DNA from: CAWKEY01 sp963848675
GTDB lineage: Bacteria; Pseudomonadota; Gammaproteobacteria; Methylococcales; Methylomonadaceae
Direction: 5' to 3'
Assembly: GCA_963848675.1 (NCBI GenBank)
Contig: CAWKEY010000026.1
Span: forward strand, 93,211-157,210
DNA: 64,000 bases
The position numbers were made by a program, and so were the translations under genes. Positions within the stretch are counted from its first letter, which is position 1; each line of letters begins with the position of its first letter. The notes beneath the pieces were generated by a model. That model was not told the origin of the DNA. It did not search any database and worked only from the letters and a program-made list of their open reading frames with translations. Shown here in pieces: positions 34,193 to 42,676 of this stretch.

Positions 34193-35667
34193 GTAAAAAA
34201 TATTTTCCGCAAATGGAAATGCGTGACGCATTGCGCGAAGCCTTGCCCAGCAACGACCAAACTGCGGCCGAGCCGACTAGACTTCCGCAGTTTACTTATG
34301 TACCGCCCAGTCATGCGCGTGCTCTCGATCCTGAAAACAGCATTGTTGAGGGGATACGGGGAGCGGGCAAAAGCCATTGGTGGGCAGCTCTCAATACCGA
34401 GGAACATCGTAGTTATTTAGCTTCGGTTTTTCCTGAAACGAGGATCACCCGTAATTTGATTATTTCCCAAGGTTTCGGTGTAGGCTTGGGGCCAAAAGCT
34501 GCCCCAAGTAAAGATACCATAGCCAAGCTGATTAAAGATTACGACCCCCGTCATATTTGGCAAGCAGTTATCGCCGTTCACGCAGGCTTTCCTAAACCTT
34601 TTCCTAGCATACCGGGGAAATGGACAGAAATGGTAAATTGGGTGAAGGAAAACCCTGAGGATTACGACAATCTACTGGATGATGTTGATCTTCAATTGGC
34701 CCAGCAAAATAAAACCTGTTTAATTTTGTTTGATGCCCTTGACCGCTTGGGCAACGATTGGCCATCTATTCGACCACTTGCGCGATCATTGTTCCAACTT
34801 GCCTTAGATATTCGTGCCCGCCGGGCAATCCGATTAAAACTGTTTGTGCGTTCGGATATGCTTGAAGATCGCGAAATATTGGCTTTCCCTGACTCTTCCA
34901 AATTATTAGCAAAAAAAGTACCACTAGTTTGGCGGCGTGTTGATCTTTATGCATTGCTTTTTCAATGTTTAGGAAATGCCGATACTCAGGGAGAGATGTT
35001 TCGATTTCAGTGTGAAAAACTATTCTATCAAACCTGGAAACAAGACGAAAACACCCAAGCATGGCAAATACCTCAAAGCATGCGCACCGAAGAAGACTTG
35101 CAGCGTGAGATATTTCATGCCATTACAGGCTACTGGATGGGAAGCGGTCCAAAACGAGGGGCACCTTATACTTGGCTGCCGAATCATCTAATCGATGGTC
35201 GGGACCAAGTCAGTCCCCGAAGTTTTGCAGCGGCATTACGTTATGCAGTTGAAAATGACCAGCCTCACACAGATACTTGGCCGTGGGCTTTACATTACAA
35301 AGCCATTCAAGCGGGTGTTCAGGAAGCCTCCAGAATTCGAGTCGATGAAATTACCCGAGAAGACTACCCTTGGGTTGAAACGCTTATGCAACCGCTACGC
35401 AGTAAAATCACGGTGCCATGCGAACCTAAAGAGATACTTCAACTTTGGAAAAATGACAAGATTATTAGTAAATTGCAAACAGCGTGTGAGGAGAATGAAG
35501 TAAGACTTCCTCCTCCGCACATTGAAGAAGGTGAACAGGGTGTATTAAAAGACCTAGCTGATTTGGGGGTAATTCAGCGACTAGCTGATCAACGTATTCA
35601 AATGCCCGATGTCTATCGTATTGCTTTTGGATTTGGTCGGCGAGGCGGCGTTAAACCGCTTAAATAA
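34189..35667 (+). CDS. P-loop ATPase with GAGKSH motif, third gene of the unit
   Basis: 492 residues starting at GTG 34189, inside the stop of the preceding gene. Walker A is EGIRGAGKSHWWAALNT (about 54-70) and Walker B is CLILFDALDRLGNDW (about 177-191). Beyond it come LDIRARRAIRLKLFVRSDML, a sensor-like block, then LLAKKVPLVWRRVDLYAL. The C-terminal part reads like a winged-helix-type DNA-binding end (VLKDLADLGVIQRLADQ). Known ATPase classes with this layout include STAND/AAA regulators, but I cannot place it in a named family. With the KGGVGR ATPase and the HEPN-like protein it probably forms one complex or pathway. Confidence 0.75.
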   Translation: MSKKYFPQMEMRDALREALPSNDQTAAEPTRLPQFTYVPPSHARALDPENSIVEGIRGAGKSHWWAALNTEEHRSYLASVFPETRITRNLIISQGFGVGLGPKAAPSKDTIAKLIKDYDPRHIWQAVIAVHAGFPKPFPSIPGKWTEMVNWVKENPEDYDNLLDDVDLQLAQQNKTCLILFDALDRLGNDWPSIRPLARSLFQLALDIRARRAIRLKLFVRSDMLEDREILAFPDSSKLLAKKVPLVWRRVDLYALLFQCLGNADTQGEMFRFQCEKLFYQTWKQDENTQAWQIPQSMRTEEDLQREIFHAITGYWMGSGPKRGAPYTWLPNHLIDGRDQVSPRSFAAALRYAVENDQPHTDTWPWALHYKAIQAGVQEASRIRVDEITREDYPWVETLMQPLRSKITVPCEPKEILQLWKNDKIISKLQTACEENEVRLPPPHIEEGEQGVLKDLADLGVIQRLADQRIQMPDVYRIAFGFGRRGGVKPLK

Positions 35668-35697
35668 AACTATGTCAGTGACATTTAGAGCAATAAC

Positions 35698-35913
35698 ATG
35701 AATACAGCAACAGCCAATACCGCTCATAGTCTTTATGCACTTTACGAAACATTACCGAATGAAGTGCAACAAGCTTTTTTGCAGGAATTAATACAAAAAA
35801 AACATCAGGAGCTGGCAGACCTGAGTTTTTATCTGGACTGTAAAGAAGCAAAGGATGAAAACGAATTTTTAAGCGAGCAGGAACAGAAGGCATTTATTGA
35901 TAGCCTGCCGTAA
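35698..35913 (+). CDS. Small acidic protein, unknown (antitoxin-like)
   Basis: 71 residues, start MNTATANTAHSLYALYETL. Helical and rather acidic toward the end (KEAKDENEFLSEQEQKAFI). Size and composition resemble small antitoxin-type proteins, but no toxin gene follows directly; the next gene pair has its own antitoxin. The ribosome site is poor. Plausible as a gene because the frame is well formed, lies in the same direction, and fills the gap between two operons. Confidence 0.5.
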   Translation: MNTATANTAHSLYALYETLPNEVQQAFLQELIQKKHQELADLSFYLDCKEAKDENEFLSEQEQKAFIDSLP

Positions 35914-36028
35914 TGAAAATTCAGATTTACTAGACCTCGCGGTGCGTATGAACGGGATAAACTTTAGATTTAATTTCAAGTAGGATCAAACCTATTCCTC
36001 ACACTTTCACCTTGTTCAGGAGAAAATT

Positions 36029-36241
36029 ATGTCAAATTGTCAAGAACTTTACCAACAAGCAAACCAGTTACCACCATTAGAAAAATTACGTCTGGCCGAA
36101 TTATTACTGGCTGATCTGGATACACCCGATCCGGAGATTGATGCTATCTGGCGTGATGAAGCGCAAAAAAGATGGCAAGCTTACCGCGCTGGAGAATTGA
36201 AGACAGTGAGTTATGAAGCGGTTATGAAAAAATATAAATGA
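36029..36241 (+). CDS. Putative addiction-module antitoxin (PF09720-like)
   Basis: 70 residues with a good AGGAGAAAATT ribosome site. Typical family pattern: YQQANQLPPLEKLRLAELLL, then ADLDTPDPEIDAIWRDEAQK and RWQAYRAGELKTVSYEAVM. These small proteins are antitoxins of ParE/RelE-like toxins. The stop TGA overlaps the toxin start by four bases. It is the third toxin-antitoxin pair in the island. Confidence 0.87.
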   Translation: MSNCQELYQQANQLPPLEKLRLAELLLADLDTPDPEIDAIWRDEAQKRWQAYRAGELKTVSYEAVMKKYK

Positions 36242-36531
36242 AAATCGAATTTCTTGAAGCTGCCCAAATCGAGTTGGATGAGGCCTTTAATTGGTATGAA
36301 GCACAACAACTAAATTTGGGCGTTCAGTTTTTGACTGAATTTGATGCCGCAATTAGAAGAATCGTTGCTTATCCGAAATCTTATGCATTGTTTGGCAGTG
36401 ATATTAGACGTTGTTTGATTAAGCGTTTTCCCTATGGTGTTTTGTATGGCATTGATACCGACACTATTGTAATTGTTGCTGTCGCGCACCTCCATCGAAA
36501 GCCAAATTACTGGATAGACCGGTTAGCATAG
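36238..36531 (+). CDS. ParE/RelE-family toxin
   Basis: 97 residues. It opens MKIEFLEAAQIELDEAFNWY, the usual ParE start, then QFLTEFDAAIRRIVAYPKSY, IRRCLIKRFPYGVLYGI and a final VAVAHLHRKPNYWIDRL. All are family hallmarks, including the R-x-FPY strand. It is coupled to the upstream antitoxin by ATGA overlap. The helicase gene begins three bases after its stop, so toxin and helicase may share a transcript. Confidence 0.9.
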   Translation: MKIEFLEAAQIELDEAFNWYEAQQLNLGVQFLTEFDAAIRRIVAYPKSYALFGSDIRRCLIKRFPYGVLYGIDTDTIVIVAVAHLHRKPNYWIDRLA

Positions 36532-36534
36532 CTT

Positions 36535-39270
36535 ATGACCCTACGCCGCTTCTCATCCCGCACCCAACGCCTGGATCAAAGCTTTTTAGCCGAGCAGCTT
36601 AAAGGGGCCTTAAGTTACCGCCGTATCGCCGGTTATTTTACCAGCTCGCTGTTTGAAGTGGCCCACGAATGGCTGGAATCAATTCCCGATGTCAAAATCG
36701 TCTGCAATGTCGATATTCATCCCGATGATCTGAAAGTGGCGCAATGCCGCGAAGCAAAAATGCTGGGCCGGTGGAATGCCAATGCGATTGAGGCGGAGGC
36801 TTTGCTGAATCGTGACCGGTACCGGCGTTTGGATTCATTTTTGCAACAACATGGTCAGGCGATTCGGGTAGCGCCGGACAGCGTGTGTGGTTTTGTGCAC
36901 GGCAAGGCAGGTGTTATTGAGCGTGCCGATGGCCGCAAAGTCGGTTTTATCGGTTCGATGAACGAAACCCGCAGCGGTTGGCAGCATCATTATGAAATTT
37001 TGTGGGAAGACGATTCCCCGGAAGGCATTGCCTGGATTGAAGCCGAATTCGATTATCTATGGAATGCGGCCAAGCCCCTGCCGGAAGCAGTTTGCAAGGA
37101 AGTTCGCCGCCGCAGCCGCCGCCATGAGGTTGGTTTGGATGAAGTTTTAGACGATGACAACATTGCCCCGGCGGCCTTGATTGAGTCGCCTTTATATCGG
37201 GAAGGCATGTCGCTGCAACCCTGGCAGCAAGGTTTTGTGACGGAGTGTTTAAAGCATTATCGCGATTACGGATTCGTCAGGTTATTGCTGGCCGATGAAG
37301 TGGGTTTGGGTAAAACTTTATCGTTGGCAACAGCGGCGCTGGCGTTGTGTTTGCTGAACGAGAAGGAAAAACGCCGCCGCAAGCCGATGATTATTTTTGC
37401 TCCGGCAACCCTGTGCGAGCAATGGCAAACCGAGTTGCTGGATAAGTTAGGCATTCCAACGGCCCGCTGGCAGACCACCAAAAAAGTGTGGCTGGATAGT
37501 AACGAGCGCTCTATTTCTCCTGCGGGTGCCGAGCATATTGCCGCCTGCCCGCTACGCATCGGCATTGTCTCTACCGGCTTGATGATGCGCGATTCTAATG
37601 AAAAACAGCATTTGCTGGATTTGAGCTACGGCCTGGTGATCCTGGATGAAGCGCACAAGGCCCGTTCTCGCCAGGGTTTTGGCAAAAATGCTGGTGAGCC
37701 CAATGAATTGCTCGGCTTTATTACCGCCATTGCCGCGCGTGCGGATCATGTGTTGTTGGGCACGGCCACGCCGATTCAGACCAACCCGGAGGATTTATGG
37801 GATCTGGTGCGAGTGCTGCATCAAGGCAAAGGCAATTTTGTCTTGGGCAATGATTATGCCCGCTGGCATAAGCCCGGCGAGGTATTGCCAATTTTATCCG
37901 GTACACAGGAAGTGACGGATTTGGCGAATGCCTGGGAGTTATTGCGCTCGCCGTTGCCGCCTGTCAATTCAACGGCTGATAATCCGGTGCGCCAGTTATA
38001 CAGCGCGATACGGCAGGATTTAGGTCTGTCAGTAAGGCAATTTGAAGCGGGCCGTTTGCCAGATTTGGACATCGGTACCCGTCAGGATTTTGAGCTTGAA
38101 CTGGATCGTCGGGTGGCTAATGCCCCCTTTTTTCAGCGTGAAAATCCATTTGTTCGTCATGTGGTCTTGCGTAAGCGCACCACGCTGGAAGAGGCAGGAC
38201 TGCTTAAGCGCGTGGGCGTTGATGTGCATCCTGATGTCAACCGGGTTAAGGATATTCATGCCTTTAATGCCTTGTTTGAAGGCCTGGCGGTACGTACCGA
38301 TGAACATTTTCGGGAAGCCTACAACGAGGCCAGACAGTTCGGCAAGGTGTTAGGCAAACGCGGCAAGGGCGGCGGATTTATGAAGAATTTAATGCAGCAG
38401 CGGATTTGTTCCAGTTTGGTTGCCGGCATCAATACCGCTACTGCATTGCTTGAAGGTCGCACGTTGCACGAAGAAAGTGATGAGTTGGAGGAAGACGTAG
38501 CCTTGCAAACCGACGAGGAGCGCGCAGTTTTGGAACGGTTACTGCACCGGCTTAAAGCTTGTGCTGTCGATCCAAAATATGAGGCCGTTTTGCATTACCT
38601 GGTCAACGAAGGCTGGCTTGAGCATGGATGTATTATTTTCAGCCAGTATTACGACACAGCACGTTGGCTTGCCGATGCGCTGGCGGCCAGTTTTCCCGAT
38701 GAAGCCATCGGTTTATACGCCGGAGCGGGACGAAGCCGCTTATACCAAAAAGGCGATAGTGTCGGCATGGAAAGAGAAACGCTGAAAATCATGGTGGCTG
38801 AGCATAAGATTCGTATTATGGTTGCAACCGATGCGGCTTGCGAAGGCTTGAATTTGCAGACCTTGGGCGCCTTGATTAATGTCGATTTACCGTGGAATCC
38901 AACCAAGCTGGAACAACGTATCGGTCGAATCAAACGTTTCGGTCAGGTACGAGATAGTGTTGACATGCTCAATCTGGTGAACGAGCAGACAGTCGATGAA
39001 AAGGTTTATGAGCGGCTATCCGAACGGATGCGTGACAAATTCAATTTATTTGGATCTCTACCCGATACGATTAAGGATGAATGGATTGAAGACATTGAGA
39101 CACTGGATAAAGAAATGGATCAGTACATCGAAGCGCAGAAACGCGCTACCGGATTTGATTTGCGCTATAACGCTCATCTATCCGCATCCGATAAGGATTG
39201 GCGGGATTGCTCCAATGTATTGTCGCAACGGGATTTTGGCACTTTGATGCGGGAAGGGTGGGAAAAGTGA
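36535..39270 (+). CDS. PLD-like/SNF2 helicase of the defense cluster
   Basis: 911 residues. An N-terminal phospholipase-D-like domain (about 1-180) has YRRIAGYFTSSLFEVAHEWL and the half-site VHGKAGVI with His122 and Lys124, then GFIGSMNETRSGW. The helicase core follows: ADEVGLGKT (about 253-261), IIFAPATLCEQW, DEAH (371-374), LLGTATPIQ and, in the second RecA domain, VATDAACEGLNLQ and QRIGRIKRFGQ. Such PLD-SNF2 fusions occur in DISARM-like and DUF1156-associated systems. The frame is intact. It lies at the far end of the island with a ParE toxin directly upstream. Confidence 0.9.
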   Translation: MTLRRFSSRTQRLDQSFLAEQLKGALSYRRIAGYFTSSLFEVAHEWLESIPDVKIVCNVDIHPDDLKVAQCREAKMLGRWNANAIEAEALLNRDRYRRLDSFLQQHGQAIRVAPDSVCGFVHGKAGVIERADGRKVGFIGSMNETRSGWQHHYEILWEDDSPEGIAWIEAEFDYLWNAAKPLPEAVCKEVRRRSRRHEVGLDEVLDDDNIAPAALIESPLYREGMSLQPWQQGFVTECLKHYRDYGFVRLLLADEVGLGKTLSLATAALALCLLNEKEKRRRKPMIIFAPATLCEQWQTELLDKLGIPTARWQTTKKVWLDSNERSISPAGAEHIAACPLRIGIVSTGLMMRDSNEKQHLLDLSYGLVILDEAHKARSRQGFGKNAGEPNELLGFITAIAARADHVLLGTATPIQTNPEDLWDLVRVLHQGKGNFVLGNDYARWHKPGEVLPILSGTQEVTDLANAWELLRSPLPPVNSTADNPVRQLYSAIRQDLGLSVRQFEAGRLPDLDIGTRQDFELELDRRVANAPFFQRENPFVRHVVLRKRTTLEEAGLLKRVGVDVHPDVNRVKDIHAFNALFEGLAVRTDEHFREAYNEARQFGKVLGKRGKGGGFMKNLMQQRICSSLVAGINTATALLEGRTLHEESDELEEDVALQTDEERAVLERLLHRLKACAVDPKYEAVLHYLVNEGWLEHGCIIFSQYYDTARWLADALAASFPDEAIGLYAGAGRSRLYQKGDSVGMERETLKIMVAEHKIRIMVATDAACEGLNLQTLGALINVDLPWNPTKLEQRIGRIKRFGQVRDSVDMLNLVNEQTVDEKVYERLSERMRDKFNLFGSLPDTIKDEWIEDIETLDKEMDQYIEAQKRATGFDLRYNAHLSASDKDWRDCSNVLSQRDFGTLMREGWEK

Positions 39271-39502
39271 AATATGGGCAGCGCCATATCAGGCAGGCTG
39301 CCAGACTCTCAGCGTTTAACGGCAAATGAAATCAATAATGCGTTCTTCCATCAGAATGCCGCTTTAGGCACTACAAATAGACCGAACTGCCCATTTTTTT
39401 GATAGACTATCACCGTGTCGTTATACACAGCCCCGACAGGCACAAAAAATCTTGGTATAACGGCAGCATACAATCTTCACATTAACAACATAAGGGGAAA
39501 AC

Positions 39503-39982
39503 GTGAGAAATATTCAAACTCGAGTTCTTTCAATTGTCTCTGTTATTCTTATAGGAATTACTATGTTTTCAATGGCCAACGCCACCACTCCTGAAGAAAA
39601 TAAAGCTGCGGGCGCGGCTTTTCTCGCAGAAAATGCCAAAAAAGCCAATGTCGTCACCACAGCCAGCGGATTGCAATACGAAATATTAACCGAGGGAACC
39701 GGCGCTTCTCCTTCAGCAACGGACAACGTAACGGTTCATTACAAAGGCACGACTATAGATGGTGAAGAGTTTGATAGCTCATACAGCCGAGGAGAACCGG
39801 CCACGTTTCCGTTAAACCGGGTCATCGCCGGCTGGACCGAAGGCGTTCAATTGATGAAAGAAGGCGCTAAATACCGCTTTTACATTCCTTCAGATCTAGC
39901 CTATGGCGCTCAGGGCGCAGGCCGTGCCATTGGTCCGAATGCGGCATTGATCTTTGATGTTGAACTGATCAAAATCCAATAA
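39503..39982 (+). CDS. Periplasmic FKBP-type peptidyl-prolyl isomerase
   Basis: 159 residues from GTG 39503, with AAGGGG just upstream. The signal peptide is VLSIVSVILIGITMFSMANA. A short FKBP_N-like helix (ENKAAGAAFLAENAKKANV) precedes the FKBP domain: VTVHYKGTTIDGEEFDSSY, FPLNRVIAGWTEGVQLMKEG and IPSDLAYGAQGAG. The Asp, Trp and Tyr of the active pocket are all visible. It assists folding of exported proteins. The N-terminal dimer region is short compared with FkpA/Mip. Confidence 0.92.
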   Translation: MRNIQTRVLSIVSVILIGITMFSMANATTPEENKAAGAAFLAENAKKANVVTTASGLQYEILTEGTGASPSATDNVTVHYKGTTIDGEEFDSSYSRGEPATFPLNRVIAGWTEGVQLMKEGAKYRFYIPSDLAYGAQGAGRAIGPNAALIFDVELIKIQ

Positions 39983-39992
39983 AACCCCAGCG

Positions 39993-40041
39993 AAAGGCTC
40001 AGGGTAAAAGCCTAAAAAGCTTTTGCCCTGAGCCTTTTGTG
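39993..40041 (+). terminator. Strong intrinsic terminator after the FKBP gene
   Basis: The left arm AAAGGCTCAGGGTAAAAGC pairs with GCTTTTGCCCTGAGCCTTTT, an almost perfect stem of about 18 bp around a short loop, with a T-rich end. It lies 11 bp past the stop and overlaps the untranslated region of rlmL. Confidence 0.85.
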
Positions 40042-40071
40042 TTTCGCCTAGTGCCCTTGCGCCAGTATCTT

Positions 40072-42366
40072 ATGTCTACCTACTCTCTCTTTGCCACCAC
40101 GCCCAAGGCGATGGAAACCATTCTTAGCGACGAACTGCACGCATTGGGCATAAAGAACATCAAACCCACAATGGCCGGCGTCGCTTTTGAAGGCGATCTG
40201 GAAACCGCCTACCGCGCCTGTTTGTGGTCAAGAACCGCCAACCGGATTTTATTGGTATTAAGCTCGTTTACGGTTAAAACCCAGGAAGACCTTTATGACG
40301 GCGTCAAAAAAATCAACTGGTTTGAACATATGCAGCCGGAAGACAGCTTTGCGGTCTCATTCAGCGCAAAAAACTCAGCGGCGATTAACAATACGCATTT
40401 TGGCGCCTTAAAAGTCAAGGACGCCATTGTCGATCAGATGCGCGCCAAGTTTCAAAAACGCCCGAGCATCAATATCGATCAGCCCAATCTCCGCATCAAT
40501 GTGTATTTGCACGGAGAAACCGCTCAGCTCAGTCTCGATCTTTCCGGTGAAAGCCTGCATCGGCGCGGCTATCGCGATATCAACATTAAGGCGCCGATCA
40601 AGGAAAATTTGGCGGCCGCCATGCTGCTGCGCAGCGGTTGGCCCGAAATCGCCAAACATGGCGGCTCACTGATCGATCCGATGTGCGGCTCGGGCACTCT
40701 TTTGTTAGAAGGCGCCATGATTGCCGCCGATTACGCCCCCGGCCTGTTGCGCGATTATTTCGGGTTTACCGGCTGGAAAAAACACGATGCCGCCTGCTGG
40801 CAGAAACTTCGGCAAGAAGCCGAGCAACGCAAAGTCATAGGCCTGGCAAAACTACCCGTTATCGTGGGCTTTGACCAGAACCGCCAAACCATCAATGCGG
40901 CTTTAGTGCATATCGCCAATGCCGGCCTGCAACATAAAATCCATGTCGAACGCCGCGATATTGAAGAGGCCAAACCGGCAGAAAGCTGGCCACCTGGTTT
41001 ATTGATCTGTAATCCGCCCTATGGCGAGCGCCTGGGTGATGAAGCGGAAACGGCCGAACTGTACAAAAAATTCGGCACCGTGTTAAAAACGCATTTTATC
41101 GGCTGGAAAGCCGCCATCATTATCAGTAATCCTGAGCTGGGTTTTCGCTTGGGGCTACGCTCACAAAAACCGATTACTTTGTATAACGGTGCGTTGGAAT
41201 GCAAACTCTTGCGCTTTACGATCGAAGAAAGTGCTTTCTTCATCCCCAAGGCAAAAACCCAGGAAGAACGCTTGTCTCTGGTGACTGAAACCAGTAAGAC
41301 CGATCAAATGGAGACCTCTGGCGCCGAAATGTTCGCCAACCGGCTCAAAAAGAATCTGAAAAAAATGTCCAAATGGGCGCAGCAAAATCACATCACATGT
41401 TACCGCGCCTATGATGCCGATTTGCCGGAATATGCCGTTGCCGTAGATGTTTATCAGGCCGAAGCTTACCGCTCCCAGCTCACGCCCCTCGCCTACGTCC
41501 CTGTAGGCGAAGCTTACCGCTCCCAGCTCACGCCCCTCGCCTACGTCCCTGTAGGCGAGCAACTCTGGGTCAATGTCCAGGAATACGAGCCGCCCAAAAG
41601 CATCAATCAACATAAAGCCGATCAACGTCTGGCAGGGGTTTTGGCGGAAATACCGCGGGTACTGCAAATCAAGCCCGAGCAGGTTTTCCTGAAAATACGC
41701 CGCAAACAAAAAAGTACCGACCAGTACGAAAAACATGGCGATCAGGGTGTTTTTCATATCATCGAGGAAGCCGGCTGTAAACTGCTGGTGAATTTTGAAG
41801 ATTATCTGGATACCGGCTTATTTCTCGATCACCGGCCGATCCGGCTGATGATCCAGCAACAAGCAAAAGGCAAACGCTTTTTAAACCTGTTTGCCTACAC
41901 CGGGAGCGCCACCGTTCATGCCGCCGTCGGCGGCGCCGATTTCACGACCACGGTCGATATGTCCAATACCTATATCAACTGGGCCAGGAAGAACATGGCG
42001 CTCAATCATACGGTGGGAGAACATGAATTTATCCAGGCCGACTGTCTGGAATGGCTGGAAAACGAAGCTAAACAGCCTTACAGCCGTCAATACGATTTGA
42101 TCTTTCTGGATCCGCCGACATTTTCCAATTCAAAACGCATGGATGACGTGTTTGATATCCAAAACGATCATGTGCGGCTCATTAATGATGCCGTTGCCCT
42201 GCTGGCGCCGGGCGGGGTTCTATACTTCTCGACCAATTTCCGGCGTTTCAAGCTGGATCAATCCGCGCTGTCCGAGCTGATTGTCGAGGATATCAGCGCG
42301 GCCACTATTCCTGAAGATTTTGCCCGCAACCCGAAAATTCATTATAGCTGGAGAATCAAGGAATGA
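40072..42366 (+). CDS. rlmL: Bifunctional 23S rRNA methyltransferase RlmKL
   Basis: Methylates G2445 (m2G) and G2069 (m7G) of 23S rRNA. It is 764 residues from ATG 40072 (MSTYSLFATTPKAME); the longer frame upstream is not supported. A THUMP domain is followed by methyltransferase 1 with IDPMCGSGTLLLEG and ICNPPYGERLGD, then methyltransferase 2 with NLFAYTGSATVHA and IFLDPPTFSNSKR. In the linker between the enzyme domains, just after PEYAVAVDVYQ, a 96-bp in-frame tandem insertion adds 32 residues absent from the E. coli protein. The acylphosphatase gene overlaps its stop by four bases. Confidence 0.95.
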   Translation: MSTYSLFATTPKAMETILSDELHALGIKNIKPTMAGVAFEGDLETAYRACLWSRTANRILLVLSSFTVKTQEDLYDGVKKINWFEHMQPEDSFAVSFSAKNSAAINNTHFGALKVKDAIVDQMRAKFQKRPSINIDQPNLRINVYLHGETAQLSLDLSGESLHRRGYRDINIKAPIKENLAAAMLLRSGWPEIAKHGGSLIDPMCGSGTLLLEGAMIAADYAPGLLRDYFGFTGWKKHDAACWQKLRQEAEQRKVIGLAKLPVIVGFDQNRQTINAALVHIANAGLQHKIHVERRDIEEAKPAESWPPGLLICNPPYGERLGDEAETAELYKKFGTVLKTHFIGWKAAIIISNPELGFRLGLRSQKPITLYNGALECKLLRFTIEESAFFIPKAKTQEERLSLVTETSKTDQMETSGAEMFANRLKKNLKKMSKWAQQNHITCYRAYDADLPEYAVAVDVYQAEAYRSQLTPLAYVPVGEAYRSQLTPLAYVPVGEQLWVNVQEYEPPKSINQHKADQRLAGVLAEIPRVLQIKPEQVFLKIRRKQKSTDQYEKHGDQGVFHIIEEAGCKLLVNFEDYLDTGLFLDHRPIRLMIQQQAKGKRFLNLFAYTGSATVHAAVGGADFTTTVDMSNTYINWARKNMALNHTVGEHEFIQADCLEWLENEAKQPYSRQYDLIFLDPPTFSNSKRMDDVFDIQNDHVRLINDAVALLAPGGVLYFSTNFRRFKLDQSALSELIVEDISAATIPEDFARNPKIHYSWRIKE
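41461..41556 (+). repeat. 2 x 48-bp in-frame tandem repeat within rlmL
   Basis: Two identical 48-bp units (41461-41508 and 41509-41556) encode EAYRSQLTPLAYVPVG twice. Each unit contains GCCTAC...GTAGGC, so the ends can form a hairpin. The insertion keeps the reading frame and lies between the two methyltransferase domains. It resembles the style of REP units that invade genes in frame. Confidence 0.9.
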
Positions 42367-42635
42367 TGCGCAGAGTCAACATCCTGGTTTCCGGCCGCGT
42401 TCAGGGCGTCTACTTTCGCGCGTTTACCCAGAAAAAGGCCCGGCAGCTTGCCATTCGGGGCAGCGTAAAAAACCTTCCGGATGGCCGTGTAGAAATTATT
42501 GCCGAAGCAGAGCATCACCTTCTTGAGCCGTTCATCCAATGGTGCCATAAAGGCCCCGTCACGGCTCGCGTCGATCTTGTTGAAATCATCGATATGAAGC
42601 CCGATCATGCATTAACGGTTTTTGAAATCAAATAA
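42363..42635 (+). CDS. acyP: Acylphosphatase
   Basis: Hydrolyses the carboxyl-phosphate bond of acylphosphates such as carbamoyl or acetyl phosphate. It is 90 residues, normal size. The substrate loop is SGRVQGVYFR (family GRVQGVxFR), with the catalytic Arg, and the Asn in GSVKNLPDGRVE. It is translationally coupled to rlmL through an ATGA overlap, suggesting a shared transcript. Confidence 0.95.
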   Translation: MMRRVNILVSGRVQGVYFRAFTQKKARQLAIRGSVKNLPDGRVEIIAEAEHHLLEPFIQWCHKGPVTARVDLVEIIDMKPDHALTVFEIK

Positions 42636-42676
42636 CTGCTGCATGGCCGCGCGGATAGCCAAGCCATCAATTGCAC

